Below are positions 54,184 to 61,985 of a DNA stretch of 64,000 bases, piece by piece (the first letter of the stretch is position 1; every line of letters begins with the position of its first letter). This stretch comes from Roseateles sp. (lineage in GTDB: Bacteria > Pseudomonadota > Gammaproteobacteria > Burkholderiales > Burkholderiaceae_C), in assembly GCA_016790285.1 (NCBI GenBank), contig JAEUPJ010000008.1:58544-122543 (forward strand), in the 5' to 3' direction. The position numbers and the translations under genes are program-made. Below the pieces are notes generated by a model, which worked only from the letters and a program-made list of their open reading frames with translations, was not told the origin of the DNA and made no database searches.

Positions 54184-57147
54184 GTGACCGAGTCCCCCGC
54201 CTCTTTCGCCGCAAGTCCCAACGCCGCCGGCCGTCGCCGGCTGCTGACCCTGCTGTTCGTCGATCTGAGCGGCTCCACGGCCATGGCCGAGTGGATGGAG
54301 GCGGAGCACTACGCCGCCATGCTGGCGGGCCTGCGTGAGCTGTACGAGCGCATCGTGCCCCACCACGGCGGCGTCATCGCCCGCATCCAGGGCGACGGCA
54401 TGCTGGCCGTGTTCGGCCACCCCGAGGTGCGCGAGGACGACGGCCGCCGCGCCACCGAGGCGGCGCTGGAGCTGCACGCCGCCGTGCGTGGACTGCTGCC
54501 GCCCGGGCCGCGCCCGGCGGGCTTCGCCGGCCTCACGCTGCACAGCGGCGTTCACGCCGGCATCGTGCTCGTCAACGAGGGCGACCAGATGCGAGGCCGC
54601 TTCGAGCTGCTGGGCAATGCGCCCAACATCGCCGCGCGCCTGTCGGAGGCGGCCAAGGCCGACGAGATCATCGCCAGCGAAGAGAGCCTGGGCCTGCAGA
54701 GCCAGTTCTTCGAGACCGGCCCGCGCTTCTCGCTGCAGCTGCGCGGCCGCGCCACGCCGCTGGCGGCCTACCGCGTGCAGGGCCGCGCGCCCGTGGGGCG
54801 GCGCTTCGAGGCCAGCGTGCGCCGGGGCCTGGCGCCATTTGTCGGGCGCTGCGGCGAGCTGGCGGCGCTGGACGGTGCGCTCGGGCGCATGTTGTCGGGC
54901 CACACGCTGTGGCTGGGCATCCGCGCCGGGGCCGGCGTGGGCAAGACCCGGCTCACCGAAGAATTCCTGCGCCATGCCGCCGACCAGGCCGAACAGCCCG
55001 TGCAGATCCACCGCGGCTACTGCGAGAGCTACCTGAGCGCCGAGCCGCTGCAGCCCTTCCTGCAGATGCTGCGCGCGCTCGAGGGCCTGCACGAGGCGCC
55101 GCCCGAGCTTTTCGCCGCCCAGCAAAGCGCGCCGGCCCAGCGCGCCGATGCCCTGCTCGCGCTGCTGCTGGCCCTGGCCCGGCGCACGCCGCAGCTCGTG
55201 TGCATCGACGACCTGCAGTGGGCCGACGACGCCTCGCTGCGGCTGCTGCACCGCCTGCGCGCCGCCGCCCAGGCGCAGGGCCTGCCGCTGCTGCTGCTGA
55301 CCGCCAGCCGGCCCCAGCCCAGCCTGCCCGGCAGCAACGACGGCGACGCCGAGATCATCGAGCTGCCGCCGCTGACCGAAACCGAAGCCGCCCGCGCCGT
55401 GCAGCAGCTGCTGCCGCAGACCGACCCCTTCATCGCCTCGGAGGTGCAGCGCCACGCCGGCGGCAACCCGCTGTTCATCGAGGAGCTCTGCCACGCCGCC
55501 GCCGACGCGGGCACGGCGCTGGGCGAGGGGCAGAGCAGCTCCGCCTGGCTCGCCGCGCTGGTCGAGTCGCGCGTGGGCCGCCTGCCGCCCGAGCAGGCGC
55601 AGCTCGTGCGCGTGGCCGCCGTCATCGGCAACGTGATCCCTGTGTGGCTGCTGGAGGCCCTGACGGCTTGCGGCGAGCGCCACCCGGCGGTGCTGGCCCT
55701 GGCGGCGCAGGATTTCATCTTCCCCGACCAGCGCCCGGGCCACCTGCGCTTCAAGCACGGCATCACGCGGGACGTCGTCTACGAGGCCACCGGGCTGCAC
55801 GACCGCCAGGCCCTGCACCGGCGCATCAGCTTCGAGCTCGCCTCCCACGGCGGGCCCGAGGACCACCTGCACGAGCAACTGGCCTACCACGACGCCGCCG
55901 CCAACGACTGGCCCGCGGCCGCCCACCACGCCGAGTCGGCCGGTGACCAGGCACTGGCCACCTCGGCGCTGGACCGCGCCAAGAAGCAGTTCCGCGCCGC
56001 GCTGGCGGCGCTGGAGTTCCTGCCCGACGACGCGGCCCGGCGACGCCGCTGGGTCCACATCGCCCAGCGGCTGGGCATGGCCTGCGTCTTCGACGCCTCC
56101 CAGGACGACCTGCGCGTGCTCAAGCACGCCGCCAGCCTCGCCCAGGCCGACGGCGACCCCAGCCTCGTCGCCCGCACGGAGTACTGGCTGGCCTATGTCG
56201 GCTTCGCGCTGGGCGAGACGCGCGACAGCCTCGGCCACGCGCAGGCCGCCGTGCAGACCGCCCAGCTCTGCGAAGACCGGGCGCTGCTCGCGCAACTGCC
56301 CGGCACCGTCGGCCAGCTCAAGGCGGCCGCTGCCAACTACACCGAGGCCTTGCCGCTGCTGGACCTGGCCATCCACCTGCAGGGCGCCCGCGCCAGCAAG
56401 AGCCCGGCCAACCGCATCGGCCTGGCCTACTCGCTGTGCTGCCGCGCCTACGTGCTGGCCGACCAGGGCCATTTCAGCGACGCCCACGCGATCTTTGCCG
56501 AGGCCCTCTCGCCCTTCGACGGCAGCGGCCACGCGGTCGAGGCCAGCATCCAGGGCTGGCGCGCCGCCGTGCTGCTCTGGCAGGGGCGCTGGGCCGAGGC
56601 GCGGGACGCCGCTGCGGTGGCCCACCGCGTCGGCGCCCAGGTGCGCAGCATGTTCACCTGCGCCATGGGCCACGCCGCCGGGGCCTATGCCGCGTGGATG
56701 CAGGAGGGCGACCCCGCCGCGCGCCAGCACATCCTGGACGCCGTGGCCTGGCTGGCGCCGCGGGGCGGCGGCCTGTACAGCAGCTTCAACCACGGCTGGC
56801 TGGCCGACATCCTGGCCACGCAGGGCGACGCCGGTGCCGCGCGCCACCAGGTCGCCCTGGCCCTCAAGCGGGGCCGCCAGCACGACTGGATCGGCGGCGC
56901 CATGGCCTACCGGGCCGCCGCCCGGCTGGCCGCGCGCGTGGGCGACGGCGACCGCGCCAAGCGCTACCTGGGCCTGGCGCGCGGCGCCGGCGAGCAGCGC
57001 AACTCCGCGCACGAAGCCGCCGTCACCGCGCTGCTGGAGGCCGAGCTGCGCCTGGACGACCGCTGGCAGGCGTCCCTGGACTTCGCCCGCGCCGAGTTCG
57101 CCCGATTGGGCATGACCGGCTTCCTCGAACGCGCCCGCTCGCTCTGA
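54184..57147 (+). CDS. Class III adenylate/guanylate cyclase with AAA/NACHT-like ATPase and TPR region
   Basis: The 987-residue protein has a class III cyclase domain (about 18-200) with metal Asp27 in LFVDLSGST and Asp71 in IQGDGMLAVFG, and a conserved LLGNAPNIAARL segment. An ATPase module (about 217-470) follows, with Walker A GAGVGKTRL (about 249-257) and Walker B LVCIDDLQWADD. The C-terminal half is helical and TPR-like (about 560-987). This layout is known from large bacterial cyclase-AAA-TPR proteins thought to combine signalling with a LuxR/MalT-like switch. A GTG start is used; no ATG fits. Confidence 0.85.
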   Translation: MTESPASFAASPNAAGRRRLLTLLFVDLSGSTAMAEWMEAEHYAAMLAGLRELYERIVPHHGGVIARIQGDGMLAVFGHPEVREDDGRRATEAALELHAAVRGLLPPGPRPAGFAGLTLHSGVHAGIVLVNEGDQMRGRFELLGNAPNIAARLSEAAKADEIIASEESLGLQSQFFETGPRFSLQLRGRATPLAAYRVQGRAPVGRRFEASVRRGLAPFVGRCGELAALDGALGRMLSGHTLWLGIRAGAGVGKTRLTEEFLRHAADQAEQPVQIHRGYCESYLSAEPLQPFLQMLRALEGLHEAPPELFAAQQSAPAQRADALLALLLALARRTPQLVCIDDLQWADDASLRLLHRLRAAAQAQGLPLLLLTASRPQPSLPGSNDGDAEIIELPPLTETEAARAVQQLLPQTDPFIASEVQRHAGGNPLFIEELCHAAADAGTALGEGQSSSAWLAALVESRVGRLPPEQAQLVRVAAVIGNVIPVWLLEALTACGERHPAVLALAAQDFIFPDQRPGHLRFKHGITRDVVYEATGLHDRQALHRRISFELASHGGPEDHLHEQLAYHDAAANDWPAAAHHAESAGDQALATSALDRAKKQFRAALAALEFLPDDAARRRRWVHIAQRLGMACVFDASQDDLRVLKHAASLAQADGDPSLVARTEYWLAYVGFALGETRDSLGHAQAAVQTAQLCEDRALLAQLPGTVGQLKAAAANYTEALPLLDLAIHLQGARASKSPANRIGLAYSLCCRAYVLADQGHFSDAHAIFAEALSPFDGSGHAVEASIQGWRAAVLLWQGRWAEARDAAAVAHRVGAQVRSMFTCAMGHAAGAYAAWMQEGDPAARQHILDAVAWLAPRGGGLYSSFNHGWLADILATQGDAGAARHQVALALKRGRQHDWIGGAMAYRAAARLAARVGDGDRAKRYLGLARGAGEQRNSAHEAAVTALLEAELRLDDRWQASLDFARAEFARLGMTGFLERARSL

Positions 57148-57158
57148 ACCCGCCCACC

Positions 57159-57593
57159 ATGCGCCCGCTCTCCCCGCTGCTGCTGCTCGCCTTCGCCACC
57201 GCCACCACGGTCGCCGCTGCGGCGCCCCAACCCTTCACCGGGCCCGACTACAGCGGCCGCTACGACTGCCAGGGCCAGGACGACCACGAAGGCCCCTACA
57301 CCGGCACCGTCACGCTGGCCCTCGTGCGCGAGCAAAGCAGCGGCCGCCACGGCGCCTACCGCTTCGAGCTGGAAGTGCCCGGCTACGGCCGCTACCCCGG
57401 GCAGGCGGCCAGCGACGGCGCCCACATGGCCATCCATTTCGCGCTGACCGACCCGGCCACCAAGGACTACGGCACGGGCATCGCCACCTTCCGCAAGACG
57501 CGCGACGGCCGCTGGCAGTTCAGCAAGTGGTACTACGAGCCCGAGTTCAAGGGCGGCAACTTCGGCAGCGAGACCTGCACGCAGGCCCGGTAG
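57159..57593 (+). CDS. Small secreted protein, unknown
   Basis: The 144-residue protein has a signal peptide (about 1-22, ending VAAA) and a beta-rich remainder starting FTGPDYSGRYDCQGQDDHEG. It keeps two Cys (about 41 and 140), which could pair. No family is recognised; the YSGRYDCQG start resembles small periplasmic lipocalin-like or avidin-like barrels, but this is weak. It starts 11 bases after the cyclase gene stop and is probably co-transcribed. Confidence 0.65.
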   Translation: MRPLSPLLLLAFATATTVAAAAPQPFTGPDYSGRYDCQGQDDHEGPYTGTVTLALVREQSSGRHGAYRFELEVPGYGRYPGQAASDGAHMAIHFALTDPATKDYGTGIATFRKTRDGRWQFSKWYYEPEFKGGNFGSETCTQAR

Positions 57594-57733
57594 CGCGGGC
57601 CGTCCCGGCGCGAGGTCCTGCGCATGGGCGCGCTGCGCGCACCGGACGACCTGCTCAAGCCCTCCACCCGGTCGGGCTCCAGCGTGCTTGGCAGTTCCGC
57701 CAGATCGGCATCCCAGGGATGCACGGCGTGCGT

Positions 57734-58876
57734 TCAGTGCACCGCGCTGGCGGCGGCCTGGCGGGCGCTGAGCTCGCGCAGCGCCACCACCTCGCCGGCG
57801 CGCGCCACCTCGGTCAGGTGCTGCTGCCAACTCTGCACCGTGTCGCAGGCCATGGGCTGGCCCTGCCGGCGCCACCAGGTGGGCGAGGCGCGGGCGAGCC
57901 GCTCGGCCTCGGCGCGCAGGCGCTGCTGGCGGTCGGCCGGCCAGCCTGCGGCCTGGGCCAGCGCAGTGGCGTTGCCCAGCGTGCGCAGCGCGTCGCTGCG
58001 TTCGGACAGCAGCCGCGCCAGCGCGCCGCATTCCTCGGCGCGGCCCTGCTGCTGGCAGCGCTCCTGCATGAAACCCTCGCCGCCGCCCGATGGCGCCGGC
58101 GCGCGCAGCCGCATCTCGGCACCCAGCGCCAGGCGCAGATAGCCGGGCAGGCTGTCGGGCAGCGCCGCCTGGGCGGCCAGCAGCAGCGACTGCGGGCGCT
58201 CCTGCCAGCGGCGCGACTGCAGCAGGCCGCGCCAGGCCTCGTCTGAGGCGCTGGGGTCGGCATCGGCCAGCGCGGCCCAGTGGGCGGCGTTGTCGGGCTC
58301 CAGCTTCAGCCGCGCACGGATCAGGCCGTGGCGGCAGGCCCTGGGGTCGGGCTGTGTCGCGCAGGCGCCCTCGGCCCAGCCCAGCACCTCAGGCTGGCCG
58401 CTGCTCTGTGCCAGCTGCAGCAGCTGGCGCGACCAGGCCTGCTCGGCGGCAGGGTCGTCCCCTTCGGGGGGCGACAACAGCAAAGCGGCGGCGCGGGCGC
58501 GCGCGTCGCCCTGGCGCAGCTGGGCCAGCAGCGTCGCACGCGCGGCGGCCAGCGGCTCGCGGCCCACGGGGCCGGGCAGCGATTCCAGATCCAGCGGCTC
58601 CTCGTCGTCAGCGGCGGGCGCGGCGACGGAGAAGCGGCCCAGGCCGCACAAGTCCACCACCGTCGTCCTGGCGCCCGCAAGCAGCACCGGCTGCGCGGCA
58701 GCGGGCCCGGCCGGCGGCGCCGAACCGGCTGGCGCGGAGGGCAGCGCCAGCGCCTGCGCGGGGGGCGATTCAGCGATGTGCGGCGCGGGCGCCTCGGCGC
58801 TGGGCCAGGCCAGCACGGCGACGAGCACCACGACAGCGATGACGGCAGCGGCGGTCCAGGCGGTGCTTGGTTTCAT
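57734..58876 (-). CDS. Membrane-anchored hypothetical protein, Ala/Pro-rich
   Basis: The 380-residue protein starts with a transmembrane segment (about 8-25), then a Pro/Ala-rich stretch (about 27-65). A helical, Leu/Ala/Gln-rich periplasmic region with several Cys (CGLGRF, GACATQPDPRACRHG, RCQQQGRAEECG) follows, which may form disulfides or Sel1/TPR-like repeats. I do not recognise the family. The SPPEGDDP segment is encoded by a CCCCTTCGGGGGG sequence like the core of the intergenic type A repeat. It is convergent with the small secreted gene upstream. Confidence 0.6.
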   Translation of the reverse strand: MKPSTAWTAAAVIAVVVLVAVLAWPSAEAPAPHIAESPPAQALALPSAPAGSAPPAGPAAAQPVLLAGARTTVVDLCGLGRFSVAAPAADDEEPLDLESLPGPVGREPLAAARATLLAQLRQGDARARAAALLLSPPEGDDPAAEQAWSRQLLQLAQSSGQPEVLGWAEGACATQPDPRACRHGLIRARLKLEPDNAAHWAALADADPSASDEAWRGLLQSRRWQERPQSLLLAAQAALPDSLPGYLRLALGAEMRLRAPAPSGGGEGFMQERCQQQGRAEECGALARLLSERSDALRTLGNATALAQAAGWPADRQQRLRAEAERLARASPTWWRRQGQPMACDTVQSWQQHLTEVARAGEVVALRELSARQAAASAVH

Positions 58877-59036
58877 GGGCTCCTTGGGGTGGCGGGCCCG
58901 GGCGGGCCGCGCCGGCGACGGAGGTTACCGCGTCGCCCGTGCAGATCTGTCCGTGGCCCAGCCGCGCTGTCGCGACACTGCCCGGCCCTGCCACGTCACG
59001 ATGTGCGTACTGCGGCAGAACCGGGACGAGTGCGCT

Positions 59037-59774
59037 TCAGCTCAGGTTGCAGCCGCTCGGGGTGGCCCAGGTCGTCGTCGGCTTCATCGCCTTGACCGTG
59101 GCGGTGGCGGTGATCCCCACGTTGGCCGCGCCGATCTTGGTCTCCAGTTCGCTGATGGACACGATGTAGCTGTTCAGCGAGCTCAGGCCGGCCTTGTTCG
59201 GGATGTACCAGCTGATCGCCTTGGTCGCGCCAGAGGTGGCGTCGGTGGTGATGACGGTCTTCCAGAAGTAGTCCGGCGTCTTGATGCCGTGCGAAGAGAC
59301 GAAGTAGTCGTTGCTCGTGTCGTTGTAGACCAGGCCGCCGTAGACATAGACCGTGGCCAGGTCGCGGTAGCACTCGGCCACGTTCTCCGCCTCCACCCAG
59401 ATGCCTTGGTTGAAGCTCGAGACCTGCGGCACGATGTTGCTCATGTAGTTGGCACGCTTGATATAGGTCGTGCTGGCGTCCATGTGGTTGCTCGTGACCA
59501 GATGGCCGCGGTCCCAGCCGCTGACGACGCTGGCGTAGGAGGCGGTCGACAGCTGGCCCAGGCAGCCCGACGGCAGATCGGGGTCCAGGTAGAAGCTGGA
59601 CGGACGCGCGGCGCTGCCCGTGTCCTTGGTCAGCGTGTATTCGTAGCGGGTGGCCGCGCGGTTGGTGCAGTCGTAGGTCAGCTTGAAGCCACCCTTGTCC
59701 AGCGTGACGACGGCGCCCTGGGCATTCAGGCCCAGCACGGCAAAGAACAGGGTGACGATCAATTGGCGAGTCAT
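59037..59774 (-). CDS. Secreted DNA/RNA non-specific endonuclease (NUC family)
   Basis: The 245-residue nuclease has a signal peptide (about 1-20, ending AQGA) and the beta-beta-alpha-metal motif WDRGHLVTSNH, with catalytic His91 in DRGH. Asn113 and Asn122 in MSNIVPQVSSFNQGIW and a following Glu match the magnesium site of Serratia nuclease-type enzymes. It degrades DNA and RNA outside the cytoplasm for nutrition, competition or matrix turnover. Codon use is less GC-biased than in the genes to the left, suggesting transfer. No immunity gene is evident, which suits an exported enzyme. Confidence 0.9.
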   Translation of the reverse strand: MTRQLIVTLFFAVLGLNAQGAVVTLDKGGFKLTYDCTNRAATRYEYTLTKDTGSAARPSSFYLDPDLPSGCLGQLSTASYASVVSGWDRGHLVTSNHMDASTTYIKRANYMSNIVPQVSSFNQGIWVEAENVAECYRDLATVYVYGGLVYNDTSNDYFVSSHGIKTPDYFWKTVITTDATSGATKAISWYIPNKAGLSSLNSYIVSISELETKIGAANVGITATATVKAMKPTTTWATPSGCNLS

Positions 59775-60293
59775 GTCAGATCCTCTTGGTGTTTAGAAGG
59801 GAGAGGTGACATGTCCCTGCACGGCATACGGCGCGACCTCATCTCAGCCCGATCGGGCCGAGCACACACAATCCGGTCGCTGCCCGCTCTTGGCAGGCAT
59901 CGGCCGGATGCGGCTTCCTACAGCTACTTCCCAACGCGCCCCGTGTCGCAGCACCCGGAACGGTGCGATCGGCACCGCTTTAAGGCATTTCCGGGCTGCA
60001 GGGTCATGAAGCCAAACCGTTTTGTTTGACTTACTAGTAAGTAAGCAATATTCGTGTGACGCTGATGGGGCATGAGCCCTGGGACTTTCCCGGGGCGGCG
60101 CTGGTCAGGTCCTGTCGTGATCAGCGCGGAGGAAGCACGGTACGTTCAGTGGCGGGCGCAGTTGCTGCCCGGATGAATATCGCCATGTCCAGTCCACTGG
60201 CAGAGCCGGGCCTGCGGCTCACGCTCATCCAGGCTGGGTAGATGCCGCCACGCGGGTCCGCCCTGCCACGCACGCGGGCCTGCCCGGGACGGG
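59775..60293. other. Long gene-poor stretch with an orphan promoter/operator
   Basis: No convincing gene is seen in these 519 bases. The left end carries the ribosome site and upstream region of the nuclease gene. The centre (about 60010-60060) is a sharply AT-rich island with a perfect 14-base palindrome. The right end has short open frames with poor codon character. A decayed gene is possible. Confidence 0.6.
60026..60054 (+). promoter_or_regulatory. Sigma-70-like promoter overlapped by a perfect palindromic operator
   Basis: TTGACT (60026-60031) and TATTCG (60049-60054) are spaced by 17 bases, the ideal distance; the -10 is weak. ACTTACTAGTAAGT (60029-60042) is a perfect 14-base palindrome that covers the -35 edge and spacer, the usual layout of a TetR-family operator. 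No TetR gene or clear target gene adjoins it. Confidence 0.5.
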
Positions 60294-60953
60294 CTACCCC
60301 GCGGGCCGCGGCTCCAACTTCACTCGCGTGCGCAGGTGGACGGCGATCCGGATCGGCGCCGAGACCGGGTCGCCAGGATCGGATGCGTAGCGCTCGTCGG
60401 CGCGCATGACCATGTTGTCGAAGTTCGGGTTGCGGCCGAGATAGGCGATCACCAGGGGCGCACAGCTGACGAGGAGCTTCATGAAATCCACTTCCTGCCT
60501 GTCGCCGTTGACCAGCGCATCGAGTTGGGCCATGTCCTCGGTGATCGGCAGCGACGCCAGGAGCCATGCCTTGACATGGGCGGCGAAGGTCTTGAGCGCC
60601 TCGGGGCTGTCCACCACCCGGTCATCCTCCTGCACGGAGCTGGAGAACTTCAGCAAAGCCGTCGGCTGGTTGGCTTCGTGCGGCGTGCACTGCTGAATCA
60701 CCCGCTCGACCCGCCGGTCGCGGACCTCCAGCCAGATGTCGCAGAAGTAACCGGCGTTCTCGTCGTACTCGTCGCGCCGCCAGACGAAGGGGCGCAAATA
60801 CTGTGTGCCCAGCGCATTCGTGCGCTGCAGGGAGTGCCACACCTCGCCACGCGGGGATGCTTGCACACGCACGAAGCCCAGAGGCGCCAACGCTTCGGCC
60901 AGAGCCTGGGCCAGGAGCACCTCCATGTCGGCGACGATCGGCGGCAATGTCAT
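60294..60953 (-). CDS. Hypothetical cytoplasmic protein, perhaps DUF4304-like
   Basis: The 219-residue protein has no signal or membrane segment. The start (MEVLLAQALAEALAPLGFVR), then VWHSLQRTNA and WLEVRDR, resembles the DUF4304 style of small proteins often found near toxin-immunity or accessory loci. The similarity is judged by eye and is weak. Codon bias supports real coding. It lies in the accessory-looking block between the nuclease gene and the zinc-ribbon gene. Confidence 0.6.
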   Translation of the reverse strand: MTLPPIVADMEVLLAQALAEALAPLGFVRVQASPRGEVWHSLQRTNALGTQYLRPFVWRRDEYDENAGYFCDIWLEVRDRRVERVIQQCTPHEANQPTALLKFSSSVQEDDRVVDSPEALKTFAAHVKAWLLASLPITEDMAQLDALVNGDRQEVDFMKLLVSCAPLVIAYLGRNPNFDNMVMRADERYASDPGDPVSAPIRIAVHLRTRVKLEPRPAG

Positions 60954-61064
60954 CCCGGATCCTGGGGGCGAAGACTCACTGGTTGCGATCCCAACTAGCT
61001 GGCGACGCGGTCGACGGTTGGGGAAGCGGGTGCGTCAGGCTGGGTGCGGTCTTTCGCTTCAAGC

Positions 61065-61583
61065 TCAGCGACCGCCTGCTTTAGCACCCGGGGTCGCCCT
61101 TTCTGCCGGGGGTGCCCACATGGGCTGGACCTTCCACCCCGAGCCTTGACCGAACAGCGCACCGCACTTGGTGCAGCTTGGCGATGCGATAGGTAGCTCT
61201 GCCGAACAGTTGGGGCAGGTGCCCAAAGTGGGGTGTGAGTGCGCCGGCGACACCACCAATCCGATAGGCGTGAGCTGCCCATCCTTACGCTCCTGCTCTT
61301 GCTGGAGTCGCAGAGCCTTCAAAAACTTTTGGACGCCAAAGCTCAGACCCAGGGAACCCGCCATGAAGAAGCCTGCCCCTACCTGAAATGCTTCATCAAT
61401 GTTCAGGTATCCGCTGTTGTAAAGGATCATCATGCCGGGTTCCGCGATGCCGACACACGCACCTCCGGCATAGAAGGTGGGCTTGTATGAAGTCAGTCGA
61501 TCCATGCGCCCCAGAATCGATCCAACAACCCACGCTGCAAATAAAAGTAAGACGAAGGACCAGGCAGTGAGACTTGCTTGCAT
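61065..61583 (-). CDS. Membrane protein with C-terminal zinc ribbon
   Basis: The 172-residue protein has three hydrophobic segments (about 5-24, 36-56 and 66-86), a short charged helix (about 88-104) and a zinc ribbon with Cys123-x-x-Cys126 and Cys137-x-x-Cys140. The zinc ribbon is probably cytoplasmic. Function is unknown. The gene is clearly less GC-rich than the backbone, with many A/T third positions, which points to recent acquisition. Confidence 0.7.
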   Translation of the reverse strand: MQASLTAWSFVLLLFAAWVVGSILGRMDRLTSYKPTFYAGGACVGIAEPGMMILYNSGYLNIDEAFQVGAGFFMAGSLGLSFGVQKFLKALRLQQEQERKDGQLTPIGLVVSPAHSHPTLGTCPNCSAELPIASPSCTKCGALFGQGSGWKVQPMWAPPAERATPGAKAGGR

Positions 61584-61689
61584 GTGCTGCGTACCAGTTG
61601 CCGCGCCGGGATCCGGCCACCCGTTAATTCGCGATTTTCGCCTTGCGGCCTTCTACTGCTAGCACCCGTTGCGAATACCAGCGCTCACC

Positions 61690-61908
61690 TCATGAATGCA
61701 TCTGATTGACCGCTATTGCTGCAAAGCAGACCAAGCGTCCCAGTTCTCCGCCGTCGGAGCCGCAGCTCCGCGCGAAGGCCATGGCCTGCAGGTTGGCGTC
61801 CAGCGCCGCGGCGAGGTCGTCGGGCACGGCGGACGTCTTCGCGCCGTCGCAGGCCTGGGCCCAGCGGCCGTCGGCCTTGGCGCGCGTAAGAATGAGCTGC
61901 CGCGCCAT
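61690..61908 (-). pseudogene. Short open frame with real codon bias, possibly a gene remnant
   Basis: A frame read leftwards from the ATG at 61906-61908 gives 72 residues (starts MARQLILTRAKADGRW). Its first 50 codons are strongly biased to G/C in the third position, as in genuine genes here. The last 20 codons lose that bias, which suggests that the original 3' part was replaced or lost. No family is recognised. It could instead be an intact small gene; an upstream in-frame ATG would overlap the divergent coiled-coil gene. Confidence 0.4.
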
Positions 61909-61985
61909 CCCCTCTTTGAAGCGCCGGCACAGGGAACCGGCCCGCGGCCCAACGTTACTAACCCAGCCAAACGCCGGAGCCCGCC

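Noticed and set aside
54145-57012. Open frame of 955 codons on the minus strand
   Set aside because: It is antisense to the cyclase-ATPase-TPR gene and has no recognisable domain.
57533-57724. A 63-codon minus-strand frame starting MHPWDADLAELPS
   Set aside because: It overlaps the end of the small secreted gene in antisense; only the first 40 codons are outside, and support is too weak.
60056-60241. A 61-codon frame downstream of the orphan promoter
   Set aside because: GTG start without a ribosome site, poor codon bias and no family resemblance; not enough to call a gene.
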